The notes under the pieces were generated by a model. It was not told the DNA's origin. It saw only the letters and a program-made list of their open reading frames with translations, and ran no database searches. Positions 22,467 to 34,321 of a stretch of DNA of 56,789 bases are shown here, one piece after another (the stretch's first letter is position 1; each line of letters opens with the position of its first letter). The stretch is from Perkinsus olseni (taxonomy: Eukaryota; Perkinsozoa; Perkinsida; Perkinsidae), in assembly GCA_013115135.1 (NCBI GenBank), contig JABANP010000337.1, positions 1 through 56,789 of the forward strand, in the 5' to 3' direction. A program made the position numbers and the translations under genes.

Positions 22467-23768
22467 TGTGTACTGCTCATTGCGCTGGTGCCCAACCCTG
22501 TTCTGCTGCTGCTGCTGCCATTGTTCAGTGTCTCGGGCAGGCCTTACCAGAAGCAACTCGATCGCTCTTCTATCTGGTCTATCGGCCGAAATGTTTTGAT
22601 GATATGACTCCGTGCACGTGCTGTTGCTGCTGCTGCTGCTGCCACTGCTGATGTTTTTCCTGCATGACAAGGGCTTCCCTTCTTTGTATGTGTTACCATT
22701 GATTAGCATCATCAAACTTAACTCCTAATAACAACATCAACAATATTCGTCGTCAGTCCGATAAAGGTGACCCAGAAGCAGCACTCTTACGCTATATTCC
22801 CATCATAGCGACGGTCACCGTCATCAAGGTGCTCGCCCTCGGGCGAGGGTCGGTCGTTATCCACTATTTTCAGTGTGGACTCGGGAGAAGTGAATCACGG
22901 TATCAGCGATCAGGAGAAGACCACCATTTCTGACTAGAGTTTCAACCATTCACCTACGTTTTCTCTCAAGTTTGTCCAGTCCATGGCGTCCCATCAGAAG
23001 TTGGTTGTAGTTGATTATGATGCCGTACCAAGTATCGTATTTCCGCTGTAATAACTATTACTCCATCGGAGCTCCTACTACTACCCTTACCGTCCTTCTC
23101 GTCGCTGCTGCTGCTGCTGATGCTGCTGCTGTTGCTGTTAATTTCATACACTCATGAGCTCCTCGAGGAGAGATACGAGAGAAAGTCATTCAAGGCGGTT
23201 TTGTGCTCTCTCTTGAGTGACTCATATCTCTGTTCACTAACATCAGTTGCTTTTGCTTCGCCGCCATCGTCACCACGTGGAAGAAGAAGACTACAGCATT
23301 GTCGATGGTGATATGACGATGATTCGTCGGCAATGATCTGCTCGCCCTAGTTGATGCTGCTGCTGGCGGTGATGATGATGATGATGATTCGGGCCAAATG
23401 TGTTGTGATGTGTCGCGTCGTACGTTGTCGGCGCTGTTGCAGACGGCCATTCTGTCTACTCGGGTGGGCAGCATCATTCCCGTTATTATAACTACACGGT
23501 GCCTTCTTCTGGAGATTAATCTCATTCCTTAATATGCTTAGTGTTAACAAGTCAATGGTGTACGCTGAGTTCGGAGCAGGAGCTGCTCTGAGGTTCTTGC
23601 TCGAATCATCGGTCGTGAAACGGGTGATGCCGCGTACCACGATAGCCCCTTTGATTATCGGTCTCGCTATCGGACGGGCACGATCCTTTCTTATTATCGG
23701 AGGTAGCTGGTATGCTCTGAGAAGATCGCTCACTAGTACTTCGTGCAGTGTATCACCGAGCATTTCAG
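22467..23768. repeat. Intergenic spacer with trinucleotide microsatellites
   Basis: No gene supported. Interrupted CTG/CTT tracts lie at about 22500-22520, 22618-22652 and 23100-23140, and a GAT tract at about 23369-23390. A palindrome (CTCGCC-CTCG-GGCGAG) lies at about 22834-22849. Open stretches rich in Cys or Ser here are translations of the repeats, not genes. The kinesin-9 promoter must lie at the right end. Confidence 0.55.
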
Positions 23769-26700
23769 ATGGTTCCGGGAAAGAGCAACAACGTGAAGGT
23801 TCTAGTGCGAACTCGACCGACAGCTAGCTTTTCGAAGGACCACTACATCTTCGACACACAAGCCGACGTAGCCGATCCTTACACCAGTCTCTGACATTCT
23901 AGACCTGAGCTTCCCGTGCGGTAGAGCATCGACTTGCGAGCGCCCGAGGTGGCGGAGAGCAAGAAAGGTGGCAGCCATGGTGTGGACAACCAAGCGGACC
24001 AGTGGCACTTCCAGGTTGACAGGCTGCTGATCAATAGCAGGTATATCGGGGGAAGTCAGCCCGAACCTCCCGAAGGCGATCACTGCTCAGTCAACAAGAT
24101 GTCTACAAGTATGGGGCTCGGGACTTGGTGCGGTCAGCCTTCGACGGCGTGAACGCCTCTATCATCGCCTATGGCCATACTGTAGGGTGGTCTGTGACTG
24201 GTAGACATGGCTGTTACTCCTCCTTCTCAGGGTGCTGGTAAGACATACACAATGGTGGGAAGCACGAGCAGCTACGAGCATCGTGGTATTATTCCTCGAG
24301 TCCTGGCAGACATATTTAAGGAGAAGCAGGAGAGACCAGCGATGAGCATCGACATTAGACTATCGTATGGACGACAGAAAAAGCCCTACCTAGTGGCTGA
24401 GTCCATGATGGGATGCGCACGCGGGGCGTGGACTCGTGTCCCGGCCACCTTCGTTGTGCAGCGTTGAGAAGCCTCTCTGCTGCTTCTATGATCAGGTACC
24501 TTGAAATCTATAACGAGGCTCTCGCGGACCTCTTGGGGCCTCCCGATGTCGGTGCTGTTCCGGGCGATTCCATCACGAACGACTTGACGCTTTATGAAGA
24601 CCCCACTAGAGGGGTTCAGGTACCGTCCCCATGTGGATTGACGCACATCGCTGCGGTTCTCCGCGCCCATTTAACGCTCCGCATCATCGTCAACCTCGTA
24701 GTAGTAACACCAACATTCTGTAAAAGCTCGTACTTGCCTGCTGCTTCGCTCAGCATGGAGCACCTCCTCAGGTCAAAGGTCTCCGGCGAATCCCTGTCGA
24801 GAGCGAGGAAGATGCTCTGTCCGTCTTCTACACCGGCGAGAGTCATCGAGCCATGGGCGAGACACTGAGCAACCGAAGGAGCACGAGGAGCCATGCCATT
24901 CTTACCGTGTAGCCAGGGCCATCGCTAGCCTTCCTCCTTTGGGAAGGTTGGATACGCAGATACATTTCAAGCCGCAGTAAGCTCGACTCCTCAGAGAAAA
25001 TAACCTATTCTAAAATTCACCTTGTGGATCTGGCTGGGAGTGAGCGGACGAAGGTCTGGTCTGAGGCAATCGCTCTTTCCCTACACACCGCACTCAGGGC
25101 GTCAACATCCCACCCTCGGAGTCAGGCAGGAAAGAGGTCAGCAGCATCAACAGGAGCTGCACTTATTTGGAACAAGTCATCTCTGCTGATCGGCAGGACC
25201 CCCACTGCTTCTTCTCGCATCAGGTCGTTCTCGCCTTGGCCTCGAAGAACCGGGACCATGTACCTTATAGACAGTCTAAGTTAACTTACGTACTGAAGGA
25301 TTCCCTTGGTGGGAACTGCAGTAAGAGCATCATCGCTGCTCGCGCTGGGTAACTATCGGCCCTTCCGTAGAGTCCGTCCTCATCGCGGCGATATGGCCGG
25401 AAGCGAGGCACTTCGAGGAGACTGCCAGTAGCGCGGGATAGGGGGCTCGACCTCTCGTTGGACCAGCATGCAACCGGCTTTCAGCGAACCAGTGTCTTGA
25501 CGAGAACGCGCAGGTACCCTTCGGTTCGCGTGCCGGGTAAGATGTGTAGCGAACACCCCCAGTGTTAATATCGACATGGATTCCAACCTTCTACTGAGGA
25601 AGTACGAAAAGGACATCAAGCAGTTGCAACAGGAGCTGGAAATGCACGACATACTGGCTGGCCGCCACAGAGTTCAGTAAGGCAGTGGCTCTCTCTCCGG
25701 TCATAGGGAAATAGAGAACGCCCGAGCCATAACTAAATGAGGCTCGTCCTTGCCCTTAGAAGCCTGTGAGATTGGCTTCTGCCACCCCAGTCCTAGATAT
25801 CGGAAACCGGCGGTATCGTATCTAGATACCGGGTCGTTGCGAGGCGACCGGATAGGGAGCATATGATGGTACCCCATCAGATACGATGATTACACAGCGG
25901 AAGAGGTTGAGGAGCTGGAGAAGAAGTTGCTGAAGTACTTGACTGGGGAGGATGCAGACTTTGAGGTGGAGTCCATACGGCAGGTCACGGAGGCCTTCAA
26001 GATAGCTCGCCGACTGTAGGGCAGCCCCACTACCTATCATAGAACATGAAAGAGTCTTGGTAGGTACCAAAGCACATCGAGCGAGGCAGCTTCATTGAGA
26101 GAGGCTGTAGGAGATGGCTGGAAGGATACCGAGGCTGATATCAGGACCGATAAGGAGAACTCAGCAGATGCTCCGGAGACGGGGAGATCTGGGGGAGTCA
26201 CCACAACCCTGCAATCTCCCTCACGATGGCTTCTGTTCTCAGGTCGGTGACGAGGTGAAGGAAGGGATGGGGTTCTCTGTTGGGCTCGTTGTGGGCAATG
26301 GTGCGCCTCCCTCGACAACACCCATCTCCGGTGAGTCCTCAACTCCTTTCGGTCTCGTCTGCTGTGGCCAATGCTCAGATGAGGACAGTGGCGGTACTGA
26401 CGGGGTAAGAGAAAAGAGTAAGAGCCCTCAAGCAGCACCTTCTCGGCAAGCTGTAAGCAATCGCTGATGGCCCATTGGAATCCCTTAAGTGCCAGGCATT
26501 CGCTGCGTTCAAGCAGGAGCACGGCCGCCGCTACGACGATCGCCACCGAGATCTTGCTACCCGCGCGAAGGAGGCAGCACTCTACTCAAACCATCTGATG
26601 ACAGTTCCGCAATGTGTCCAGATTCGAGCTGAGATCCGAATGGTCGCCGGCAGCGTGAACTCGGCCGTCGACGAGATAGAGAGGATGAAGATCGAGCTGG

Positions 26701-27012
26701 CTCGTCTCCAAGGTGGGCCCCTTTGGGCTGGCCCGCCCTATCTTCTCCGCAGGTTCCGGGACTGAGCGCGAAACGGACGACTCGGGAAATATCATCCTCG
26801 ATGAAGACGAATATCGTCTCCTGAGAGATTTGACGGAAGCGAAGAAGAGGTTGGTCGAAGCAAGGAGGCGACTGGGCGACTGGCCTTACCCAGGTATCGC
26901 AGCATTCTCGAGAAGCATAGAGGGCTAGAGGAAGAACTTCTGCAATGCCAGAGGGAAGTTGCTGAAAATAAGAGAGACGTACTGGATAACTTCGCGGTCT
27001 GGTTCCTGAAGG
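23769..27012 (+). CDS. Kinesin-9 family flagellar motor
   Basis: Starts at ATG 23769 (MVPGKSNNVKVLVRTRPTA). Motor exons: QADQWHFQVDRLL; AFDGVNASIIAYGHT, then a 49-nt intron (24182-24230), then the P-loop GAGKTYTM; IRYLEIYNEALADLLG; switch I NRRSTRSHAI; switch II VDLAGSER near 25021; and VPYRQSKLTYVLKDSLGGN. After the motor come the family-specific coiled segments: LLLRKYEKDIKQLQQELEMH, a YDDYTAEEVEELEKKLLKYL segment, then AFAAFKQEHGR and ILDEDEYRLLRDLTEAKKRL, which match the kinesin-9 (KIF9) tail order. Kinesin-9 motors act in the axoneme central pair or as flagellar transport motors, so this implies a flagellated stage. Many exons are needed and some (around 24600-24900) are hard to join by eye. 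The last clear exon ends NFAVWFLK before a GTAAGC donor at about 27012; the sequence after it is a dispersed repeat, so the true C-terminus is unresolved. Confidence 0.85.
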
Positions 27013-27039
27013 TAAGCGAGCAAAGCGACTGACACGATC

Positions 27040-27466
27040 TGAAGCCTCTGACTTTCGGAAATGAGAGTCGGGGCAGTGTCGCAACGAACCTGAAGGCAGC
27101 GAGAGTGCCAACGGACCCACGACGACACTCCCCGCTGCGTCTCGAATACACACGCCAGCGGATACCGCGTTTGTCTGCGCACAACAGGTGCGCACTCTGG
27201 CAGGAGCCTACGTATGTCGGGGTAGGCTGAGGCTCGGTTAGTGGGATGGGTGGGATGCAGCAGCTCACGCAGACGCTGTCCCTTAACGAACATCAAAACA
27301 AACTTGCGAGTTGAAGGTGGCGTCGGTTCAAGCCACTTCCACCGATAGCAAATGCCCACTGCGCTACTACGTCACACCTTGACGGTGATTAGTAGTTCGA
27401 GAAGCATCACTCGTCCTAGCTTGTGCTCAAGCCAACGCCGCCAGCACACAAATATTGTCCCCTGCT
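27040..27466 (+). repeat. Dispersed repeat, copy A
   Basis: Matches 34322-34975 in the same orientation over several blocks: CCTCTGACT, GAGTCGGGGC, CTCGGTTAGTGGG, CTCACGCA(G/A)A, and a shared end, CAGCACACAAATATTGTCCC. No coding domain, target-site duplication or terminal repeats were found by eye. It begins about 28 nt after the last kinesin exon. Confidence 0.6.
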
Positions 27467-28384
27467 GTCGTCGTTTTACTCTCGATTGAACCCTCCAATA
27501 TTCACCTCAAGTATTGTGTGGGTACTAAGTTCAATCTCGCCTGGTTTTCATGGCAGTTTATAGAGTTCGGTCGTTTTTCAGGAGTACGGTGGAGCGCCTT
27601 TCATGGACGCGAACGCCCCTATCTCGGGAAGGGTAGGGGGGTCCTGAGTGGAAGTCCCTCTGTTTCGGGTGGAGGGTCCCGCCTGAGTATTGATCTCAGG
27701 AAAACCGAAGCAGCCCTCGTCTTGACGTAGGAGAGCAGTTCGACAGCTTGGAGAGTGCTAGGGTCCAGAGAGCGTGAGTTTCGCCACTCAAAACCGACAC
27801 CTGTCCGGCGACACGATCAGGCACCCGGATGCTGTGCCTTTTTATCGGGCGACCAAGGCGAATCGACTGCGGACCTCGAGAAAGTAGCCCATGCCACCGT
27901 CATGGAAACAACTGCATTTTCCGTGTGTTCGCGAGTGTGGAAGGTGGAATCGCGTTTCTGGCGGAGTGACGGAAGCGGGAATCGATGGAAAGGCTGGTGC
28001 AGAACAGAGCAAGACTGCAGAGAAAGGCAGAACGCCGCATTTGCTTGTGAGAAGATGAAAGGGCAACATGTTATTGATCATTCCACCAGACGACCGCACA
28101 AAGGATTTTTAAGAGTAATCCGCAGGAGAGAGGCCTGGCCATGGACAAGCACTGACAAATGGTTGTTTGAGCTACAGTCCAGTGCATACTGAAGCTCAGC
28201 ATTCTCAATGATACCAGGCCAGCAGCTACAGGTCATGACGTTGAGTTGAGACCTCTGCGCGACCAACCTGAGACGGAAGAAGACGGCAAGAGCTCTTTCG
28301 CTCAGGTGCGGAGCTGAAGCGCGTTGATGGCTCGAACCGAACTCGAAGTATAGCTAGTTTGGTCAACAGATAGACTGCTGGAAG
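27467..28384. other. Region without supported gene
   Basis: Plus-strand open stretches at 27455-27730 and 27755-28192 start or end without recognisable features, show no domain, and have no clear splice partners. Nothing else identified up to the start of the duplicated segment. Confidence 0.35.
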
Positions 28385-30614
28385 TGTGAGGACGATTGCA
28401 GCACAGGCTGGTGAAAGCGTCCAAGGTTCGCTCATATCAGGCGGTTTTATAGTCAACATGGCACACAATGTCCAGGGACAGGCATTGTGTGTACACAATA
28501 TGGACTGGAACGGGACATGTTTATACGCTGAGTAGCTAGTGATGACGAGTTTGGAGTTTCACTTTCATGCCATTCGGATCCGGAGGTTCGAATGCAGTCT
28601 GGCATGAGCGCTGTTCCCTCGTAGTTAATTTTTTAGTTTCTATTCATCATGACAAGCGCAGTTGAGAATTGGCTTTCTCTCGATTTTGATAAGAACACTC
28701 GCAAGGAAGCCCAAGAGCTTTCACCTGAGGAGGTCGAAGATCGCCTCAATCCCGATCATCGTATGGAGTTTGGTACCGCTGGTCTCCGTGGTGAGATGGG
28801 AGCCGGCTTTAATCGCATCAATTGTTTGACTGTGATGCAAGCTGCCCAAGGTTTATGTATGCAATTGATCGAGAAGTTTGGTGAAGATGCTCTCTCCCAG
28901 AGAGGTGTTGTCTTTGGTTATGATGGACGACATAACTCTCGTCAGTTCGCTCATGTTGCTTCGGCTGTATTCCTCACGAAGGGTGCTAAAGTCTATCTTA
29001 TCGACAAGACCAGTGTTACTCCTTCCAATCCATTCTTGATTGTTCACTTTCATGCTCTTGCTGGTGGTCAGATGACGGCCTCTCACAACCCAAAACAGTA
29101 CAATGGTTTCAAGGTCTACGGTGATAACGGTGCTCAGATCATTCCCCCAGTTGATTCCGAGATTGAGGCTAAGATTGCCGACAACTTAACGCCATGGAAA
29201 GATGCTTTGGACTTGTTAGATTTGGATACCTGTTTACTGAAGGACAAGTCCAAGACCATCGATCCTTACGATGATGCCTTGTACACCTACATCGATCAGA
29301 TGTATCATGAGCTTTGCCGATTCCCCGACCTCAACAAGGACTGCCACTTGAAGTTCGTCTACACGGCCATGCAAGGTGTGGGTCTTCCATTTGCAACTGG
29401 TTTGATGGAGAAGTTTGGTTTCCCTAAGGATTGTGTTTCGGTCGTTGAAGCTCAGGCCCATCCTGATCCTGAGTTCTCCACCGTTGCGTTCCCTAATCCT
29501 GAGGAAAAGGGTGCTCTCGATATGAGCAAGCAACAAGCTCTCGATGAGGATGCTGATTATGTGTTGGCCAATGATCCCGATGCTGATCGTTTTACTTCTT
29601 GCGAGAAGCAGAAGGATGGGTCATGGCATCAATTTACTGGTGATGAGCTTGGCACCATCTTCGGCGATTGGCAATTGTTGATGGCCCATCGTCGTGATGT
29701 CGATCCTAAGAACTGTCTCGTCATCAACTCGACGGTGTCCTCTAAGATGCTGAAGGCATTATCTGATTACTACGGTGGAGTCTACGTTGATACTCTGACA
29801 GGCTTCAAGTGGATGGCTAACAAGTCATTGGAGATGACCGCCAAACACCCCAATTTGGTTCACTGTACGGCTTACGAGGAGGCACTAGGAAGTGCTCTCA
29901 CTATGAGCGTGCCTGATAAGGATGGTGTCAGCGCTTGCAGTGTGTGGTGTGAGATGGCTAACTATTGGCGTAAGGAGAAAGGTATCACTCTTCTCGAACG
30001 ACTAAATGAACTCCGCAAGATGGTCGGCTACTTTGCTCAACATAATGGTTACTTCATTTGCGATGACCCCAAGGTTATGAAAACGATGTTTGATGAGTTC
30101 CGCAATAACGGTAATTACAAGACCGAGTTGGGCTCGTCTAAGATAGCTGATGTTCGTGATGTCACTCTTGGTTATGATTCAAGGAATAAGGATAAGAAGT
30201 CTACCTTGCCAATGACTCCTGATGCTCAAATGATTACCCTCTACTTTGATAATCAAGCTACCGTCACCGTTCGTGGATCTGGCACCGAACCCAAGGTGAA
30301 GTACTACTGTGAGGCGAACGATAAGGAGAGTATGGAGAAGGCTCAGGAGAAGTTGGAGGTTGTCGTTAACAATGTCATCGACTATTTCCTTCAACCCAAG
30401 AAATACAATTTGGGTACTCGATAAGAACATTCATTAGTTCGCCGCTCCGATCCCGGAGAATTCTGGGTTTCGATTACGCGGTTTATTACCATTAAGACAT
30501 TTATCAGGATCCCCATTCTTTTATGGGTTTTATAGTTCATACGGTGTGGTTGAGTTCAGTGTTCGGGTGAAGGTATTCGCCGAAGATGAGAGGCTGAGCT
30601 GCAGCGTATGAGTT
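28385..30614 (+). repeat. Segmental duplication, copy 1
   Basis: About 2.2 kb with a matching copy at 38412-40649, 10,035 bp apart. It covers about 260 nt upstream of the phosphoglucomutase gene, the whole gene, and about 190 nt downstream, ending in a shared GCAGCGTATGAGTTT. The upstream flanks are clearly diverged (many mismatches and small indels), the downstream flank less so, and the coding sequence hardly at all. Confidence 0.85.
28649..30424 (+). CDS. Phosphoglucomutase/phosphopentomutase (PGM2 type), copy 1
   Basis: Single-exon, 591 residues, normal for the PGM2 branch of the alpha-D-phosphohexomutases, which interconvert hexose or pentose 1- and 6(5)-phosphates through a phosphoserine. 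All active-site loops are intact: N-terminal FGTAGLRGEMG; catalytic TASHNP with Ser145; Mg-binding D309-x-D311-x-D313-R314; sugar-binding EEALG (410-414); phosphate-binding R542-GSGTEPK. Its likely role is glycogen/sugar-nucleotide metabolism or nucleoside salvage in the cytosol. Unlike its neighbours it has no introns and prefers T-ending codons (GCT, GGT, GAT, CGT), as in strongly expressed genes. The start is supported by the conserved leader TTTTTTAGTTTCTATTCATC just upstream. Copy 2 at 38684 differs at only two residues (D350G, T492A). Confidence 0.95.
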   Translation: MTSAVENWLSLDFDKNTRKEAQELSPEEVEDRLNPDHRMEFGTAGLRGEMGAGFNRINCLTVMQAAQGLCMQLIEKFGEDALSQRGVVFGYDGRHNSRQFAHVASAVFLTKGAKVYLIDKTSVTPSNPFLIVHFHALAGGQMTASHNPKQYNGFKVYGDNGAQIIPPVDSEIEAKIADNLTPWKDALDLLDLDTCLLKDKSKTIDPYDDALYTYIDQMYHELCRFPDLNKDCHLKFVYTAMQGVGLPFATGLMEKFGFPKDCVSVVEAQAHPDPEFSTVAFPNPEEKGALDMSKQQALDEDADYVLANDPDADRFTSCEKQKDGSWHQFTGDELGTIFGDWQLLMAHRRDVDPKNCLVINSTVSSKMLKALSDYYGGVYVDTLTGFKWMANKSLEMTAKHPNLVHCTAYEEALGSALTMSVPDKDGVSACSVWCEMANYWRKEKGITLLERLNELRKMVGYFAQHNGYFICDDPKVMKTMFDEFRNNGNYKTELGSSKIADVRDVTLGYDSRNKDKKSTLPMTPDAQMITLYFDNQATVTVRGSGTEPKVKYYCEANDKESMEKAQEKLEVVVNNVIDYFLQPKKYNLGTR

Positions 30615-31752
30615 TTCATCGGAGCAAGAGAAGCCACTTTGCGGCGATCCATCCTGAGAAAATGGAACGCAGTGATTGATCCAATAGAATCACAGGTGGT
30701 GATGTCTGGCCAAATGACATAGGGTGACCCCGTCTCGTGCGACTCGAAGACGCCATTTACGGTCTTGAAGAAAAACTACTTCAACAACTCTCAGTCGGTC
30801 TAATTATTTCATGACAATTCTCCTGAAGCCGACTCTTCGAAGCGCAACCGATCCCGATGAGCGGGAAGCTCCCGCCGGGATCGCGGGCAAAAAAAAGCTT
30901 CCTTCGCACGCGTTCCTTGCGCATGCGTGTGGCGTCAGCAAATCACCGAACGAGCGAGGAGGAGGAAAAGAACTCTCCGAGGGATCTTAATATATGAGAA
31001 TGTTTTGGAGGAGATACGAAGGGGACAATAAAAACTACAACGTCACGGTAAAAAGGAGACACGACAAGACCAGCAGAGACGGCAGTGTTATAGTGACACC
31101 GTTAGCCAGTGTGTGCTGACCATCATTCATCCACCTTCTCGATACCATCGCGATAACCACGCAGTCAACTGCCAAATCTCATTATTCTGGGTTGTCCATG
31201 AATCTCTGCTATACGTCATGTGGCTCGCGGAGTCGCTAGGCCATAACAGACGCTCATCCGATAACTTTCTTATTTTCTGCCCACTCGCGTTAAAGGGCAC
31301 CTCGTTTTCAGAAAACGGTGTTTACCTCTCAAGCGAGGTTTCACTCTAGGGTTCGGATGCTCGTACACATTCTCGATGTGTGTGATGCTCCGCATTGTCG
31401 ACTGATGAAACGACAACTACAGGATGCTAGTGGCCACACCGCTAGACGCACGAACGGTGTTGGTGCACTAGCTATCAGCTAGAATGAAGGGTTTCTCATC
31501 AGTGGGGGCTGCCAACGAAAGGGATGTTTTGAATGGACGCTCCGTGGGCGAGGCTGAAGACCTGCGATTTAGCTATCTGTTCCAGGTCGATCGGAGAGGC
31601 TCCCTTCGTTGGGATAAGGCCTTTTCCGACATGCGACGTGTCCGTCATCTCGGCCCTCGCTAGCCTGGTCCTCGTAAGCTCGGGCGCTTAGCTAGCACGC
31701 AAACGCCGCCAAACCCGAACGAGTGTCAGTTTATCAATCTCCGGTCTCCACG
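30615..31752. other. Spacer between PGM copy 1 and peptide gene
   Basis: No gene seen. This spacer is about 1.3 kb from PGM stop to peptide start, against about 0.4 kb at the second copy, so roughly 1 kb was gained here or lost there. An A-rich run (about 30889-30896) and a short open stretch at 31113-31349 carry no recognisable signal. Confidence 0.45.
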
Positions 31753-31941
31753 ATGTGCTTCCATGCCGCTGTGGTAGCTCTGCTGTCCTCGATGCACATG
31801 TGTAGTGCTTCGGCTCAATGCGGTCCCAACGCCTGCATAGGCTATGCCCTCACTGGAGGATTCCGTTGCGACTGGGAGACTGGCAAGTGCTATTGTGGTC
31901 CTCTGGGTTTAATCCCCACCGATACAGACTGCGGCTGCTAA
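31753..31941 (+). CDS. Small secreted cysteine-rich peptide
   Basis: 62 codons from the ATG at 31753. Residues 1-21 (MCFHAAVVALLSSMHMCSAS-A) look like a signal peptide with a cleavage site after SASA. The mature part is about 41 residues with seven cysteines (QCG, NAC, FRC, GKC, YC, TDC, GC) and a Gly/Thr-rich middle (YALTGGFRCDWETG). The uneven number could leave one free cysteine for dimerisation. I do not recognise the fold and assign no function; a secreted effector, structural or defence-like role would be speculation. A homologous, damaged copy lies in the same place after PGM copy 2 (40821-41006). Confidence 0.6.
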   Translation: MCFHAAVVALLSSMHMCSASAQCGPNACIGYALTGGFRCDWETGKCYCGPLGLIPTDTDCGC

Positions 31942-34321
31942 TCGGATCTATCACAGAATCCGTATTGCCGCGACTCCCAACATCACCTGACACGCCTGGA
32001 CCACTAAGGCGACTCCTGATTTTAGTGATACATCGTGTCCGTTGCTTTCTTGTTGCCAAAGCTTTTGCCATCCATCTGTTCGTCTTGCCGAAATCACTAC
32101 CAACTCTATTCCATTGTATTCGAAGTCGCAACCTATCATCTACCTCTTGAACGTTCTTGCAGCCATTTCTGGATCTATCTGTACTATTCAAGGCTGAATA
32201 TCTTCAAGCTGCGAAGCCATTTATTCTTGACCCTGCTGGATGCTGTGATGCTGCTGTCCTCGCCCTCACAGGACTCCGAGGTCCCCGCCTAGAGAGCTCA
32301 ACAGCTCAGCCCTGTACTGTGATTTCCCGATAGGTCGACCCCCCTTGGTTGCTGTGGACACGCAAGTACGATCGGTGCTAATCCCGGTCATGGATGGGAC
32401 TGCCATCATAGGAGATGATGGCGCATCGTAATCGCTATCTCAATTCTCCGTATCACACCATGGGTTTGTCCCAGATGAGAAGAGTGTACTCTGGGAAAGA
32501 CAATCTACAAGGTTAAACCGATTTTCAGTCATCAAAAGTCCTCACTTGTGCTCACAAGTCCTCACCAGCCATTTTTCAGTCATTGAATTTGGTGTAGTGT
32601 TTTCTCAATGGTTTCATAGCTGGTAATGAGTCTTACTAGTAAGTTACTACCACAGAGAGGCGGCAACTCTATTGTGACCATCATATGTTGATGGGCAACT
32701 GCCTCACGGCCAACCTCAAGTCAGGTTCAAGTGAATCTGAGAGCGAGCGGCTCCTACACTTCTTCGACTGTCTGTTCCCTAGCAGCTGTTGCCCTCTCAA
32801 GCTGCCTCCTCCGTGTGGTGTAAATATCAAGTAAATGCTGATATTTTTTGTGACGATTGAAAGGGTCAGAATACGATCGCCCGTAGGTGTTCTCCTAGCC
32901 CGCCGTGCATAATATGGTGTGTCTTGTACCCATTGATTTCCGGCGAAAATATTAGTGAGAGCCCCATGAGGTGAGTCACAATCCCCGAGGCCATCTCAGC
33001 TTCCGCCAACTTGAACATGCTCTCGAGCGGCTAATTCCGGTAGTTCCGACTGGCTTTGGATCCATCTCAAACTCTTGCATTTCGGCGTACTGTCAGTGAT
33101 TGTCTATCACTTGACACTATGGAGCGAGCAAAAATGAGACCGCGGAAGCTCTCGGCAGTATCGTAATGAAAGTGTCGCTACTGGCTGGCATGATATCCTT
33201 CTTCCCCCAGTCAGCATCTCAGCCGGGGTCTGTTGTAAGCTCGCCAGCCGTAGTGTACATTGATACGATATCCCCTATTCTCTTAATGTCCATTCTGGAA
33301 CTACTGCCCCGGGAGTCAGCCAAAAGTGGTATCTCTCGTTTTCTTGTGGCTGAACACAAGTCACTCGGCTGTTCTCGCCGTGCGCAGCAGTTGTGGGTCC
33401 GGTTTCCGCCGACCCTCCTACAGTGCCTGGTCTGCGATCCCTGTAGTGGACCTCCACGAGAGCCAGGTGATCATGATATTCGTGCCCAATAATTGAGGCA
33501 TTACGCCTGCCATTAGATACTCCACGGCACTAGCCAGCAACGACCGCGCGTGAGACTGTTTCAAGCGGCAACCAAGAGCAAGGTGAGAGAGCCCGACTCA
33601 TTGACGACGCTATCGGGAAAACTGCGTTGAGAAGGCCTCGAGTTCATCACTAAAAAATCGTCAACTGCTTGGAAAGCTCGTGATGAGCAAGCTGTAAAGG
33701 TCGACAATTCCACCGCGTACGACTGTATGCACAAGCCCCATCATCACTCAAACTAAGCTTCATCTTGAAGGTTTCACATAGCCGAAACCTTGGACGCGCC
33801 TGCGGTTCGACCGGACCCCGGAGGCGCGCCTCGCCGAGAACCCTCCAAGCTCCCCGTGAGTCTTCGGGAGTTGCGAGTCTTTTCACACTCGCGAACGCGA
33901 CAACGCTTCTCAAAGGAGCACAAATAGAGTGCCTAGCTGGTAAACCCCCACAGGAGAGCCCGCCCTCATAACAGAGAAGTCGACTGAGTCTTGCTAACTG
34001 CCGGGCAGAAGAACGCTGACAGCGACTTGGCATATAGGCGATGACAATTCGGCAACGACAACCTACATTTTTGACGACTCATATCAAGGCTCTGATGCTC
34101 AGACGGCATGGCTGAGTCATGCGCCACCAGACGCGTTGTACGCGCCTGAGCGGCGAAGGACGATACGCGGCACTCGCCTGGAAGGGCGTGAGGTACGCCT
34201 ACTGTTTAGGCTATGTTCGTAGCATAGCGAAGTTCCTTGAATGACCAGTCTTTACGCGCGTGCGCGCAGGAACTACTCATGAGGAGCGAGTGTTCCAAGT
34301 AAGCTGATTGAAACATCATGA
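31942..34321. other. Long region without supported gene
   Basis: Open stretches on both strands (for example 31850-32191 minus and 33166-33492 plus) have no domain or consistent splice pattern. Near 33380-33420 GTTGTGGGTCCGGTTTCC resembles a decayed B-box. A short GC-rich block at about 33789-33835 (GGCGCGCC palindrome) is visible. I see no gene here. Confidence 0.4.

Noticed and set aside
22463..22651. Cys-rich small protein from CTG tract
   Set aside because: Translation of a trinucleotide microsatellite; the reverse strand gives a Ser run at the same place.
23100..23140. CRISPR-like array or satellite
   Set aside because: Only imperfect trinucleotide repeats without spacers; the host is a eukaryote.
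28853..29086. Open frames antisense to PGM2 (also 39269-39571 and others)
   Set aside because: Pure shadows of the strongly biased codon use of the real gene.
28649..30424. Bacterial transfer of PGM2
   Set aside because: The active-site loops and length match the eukaryotic PGM2 branch; lack of introns alone is not evidence of transfer.
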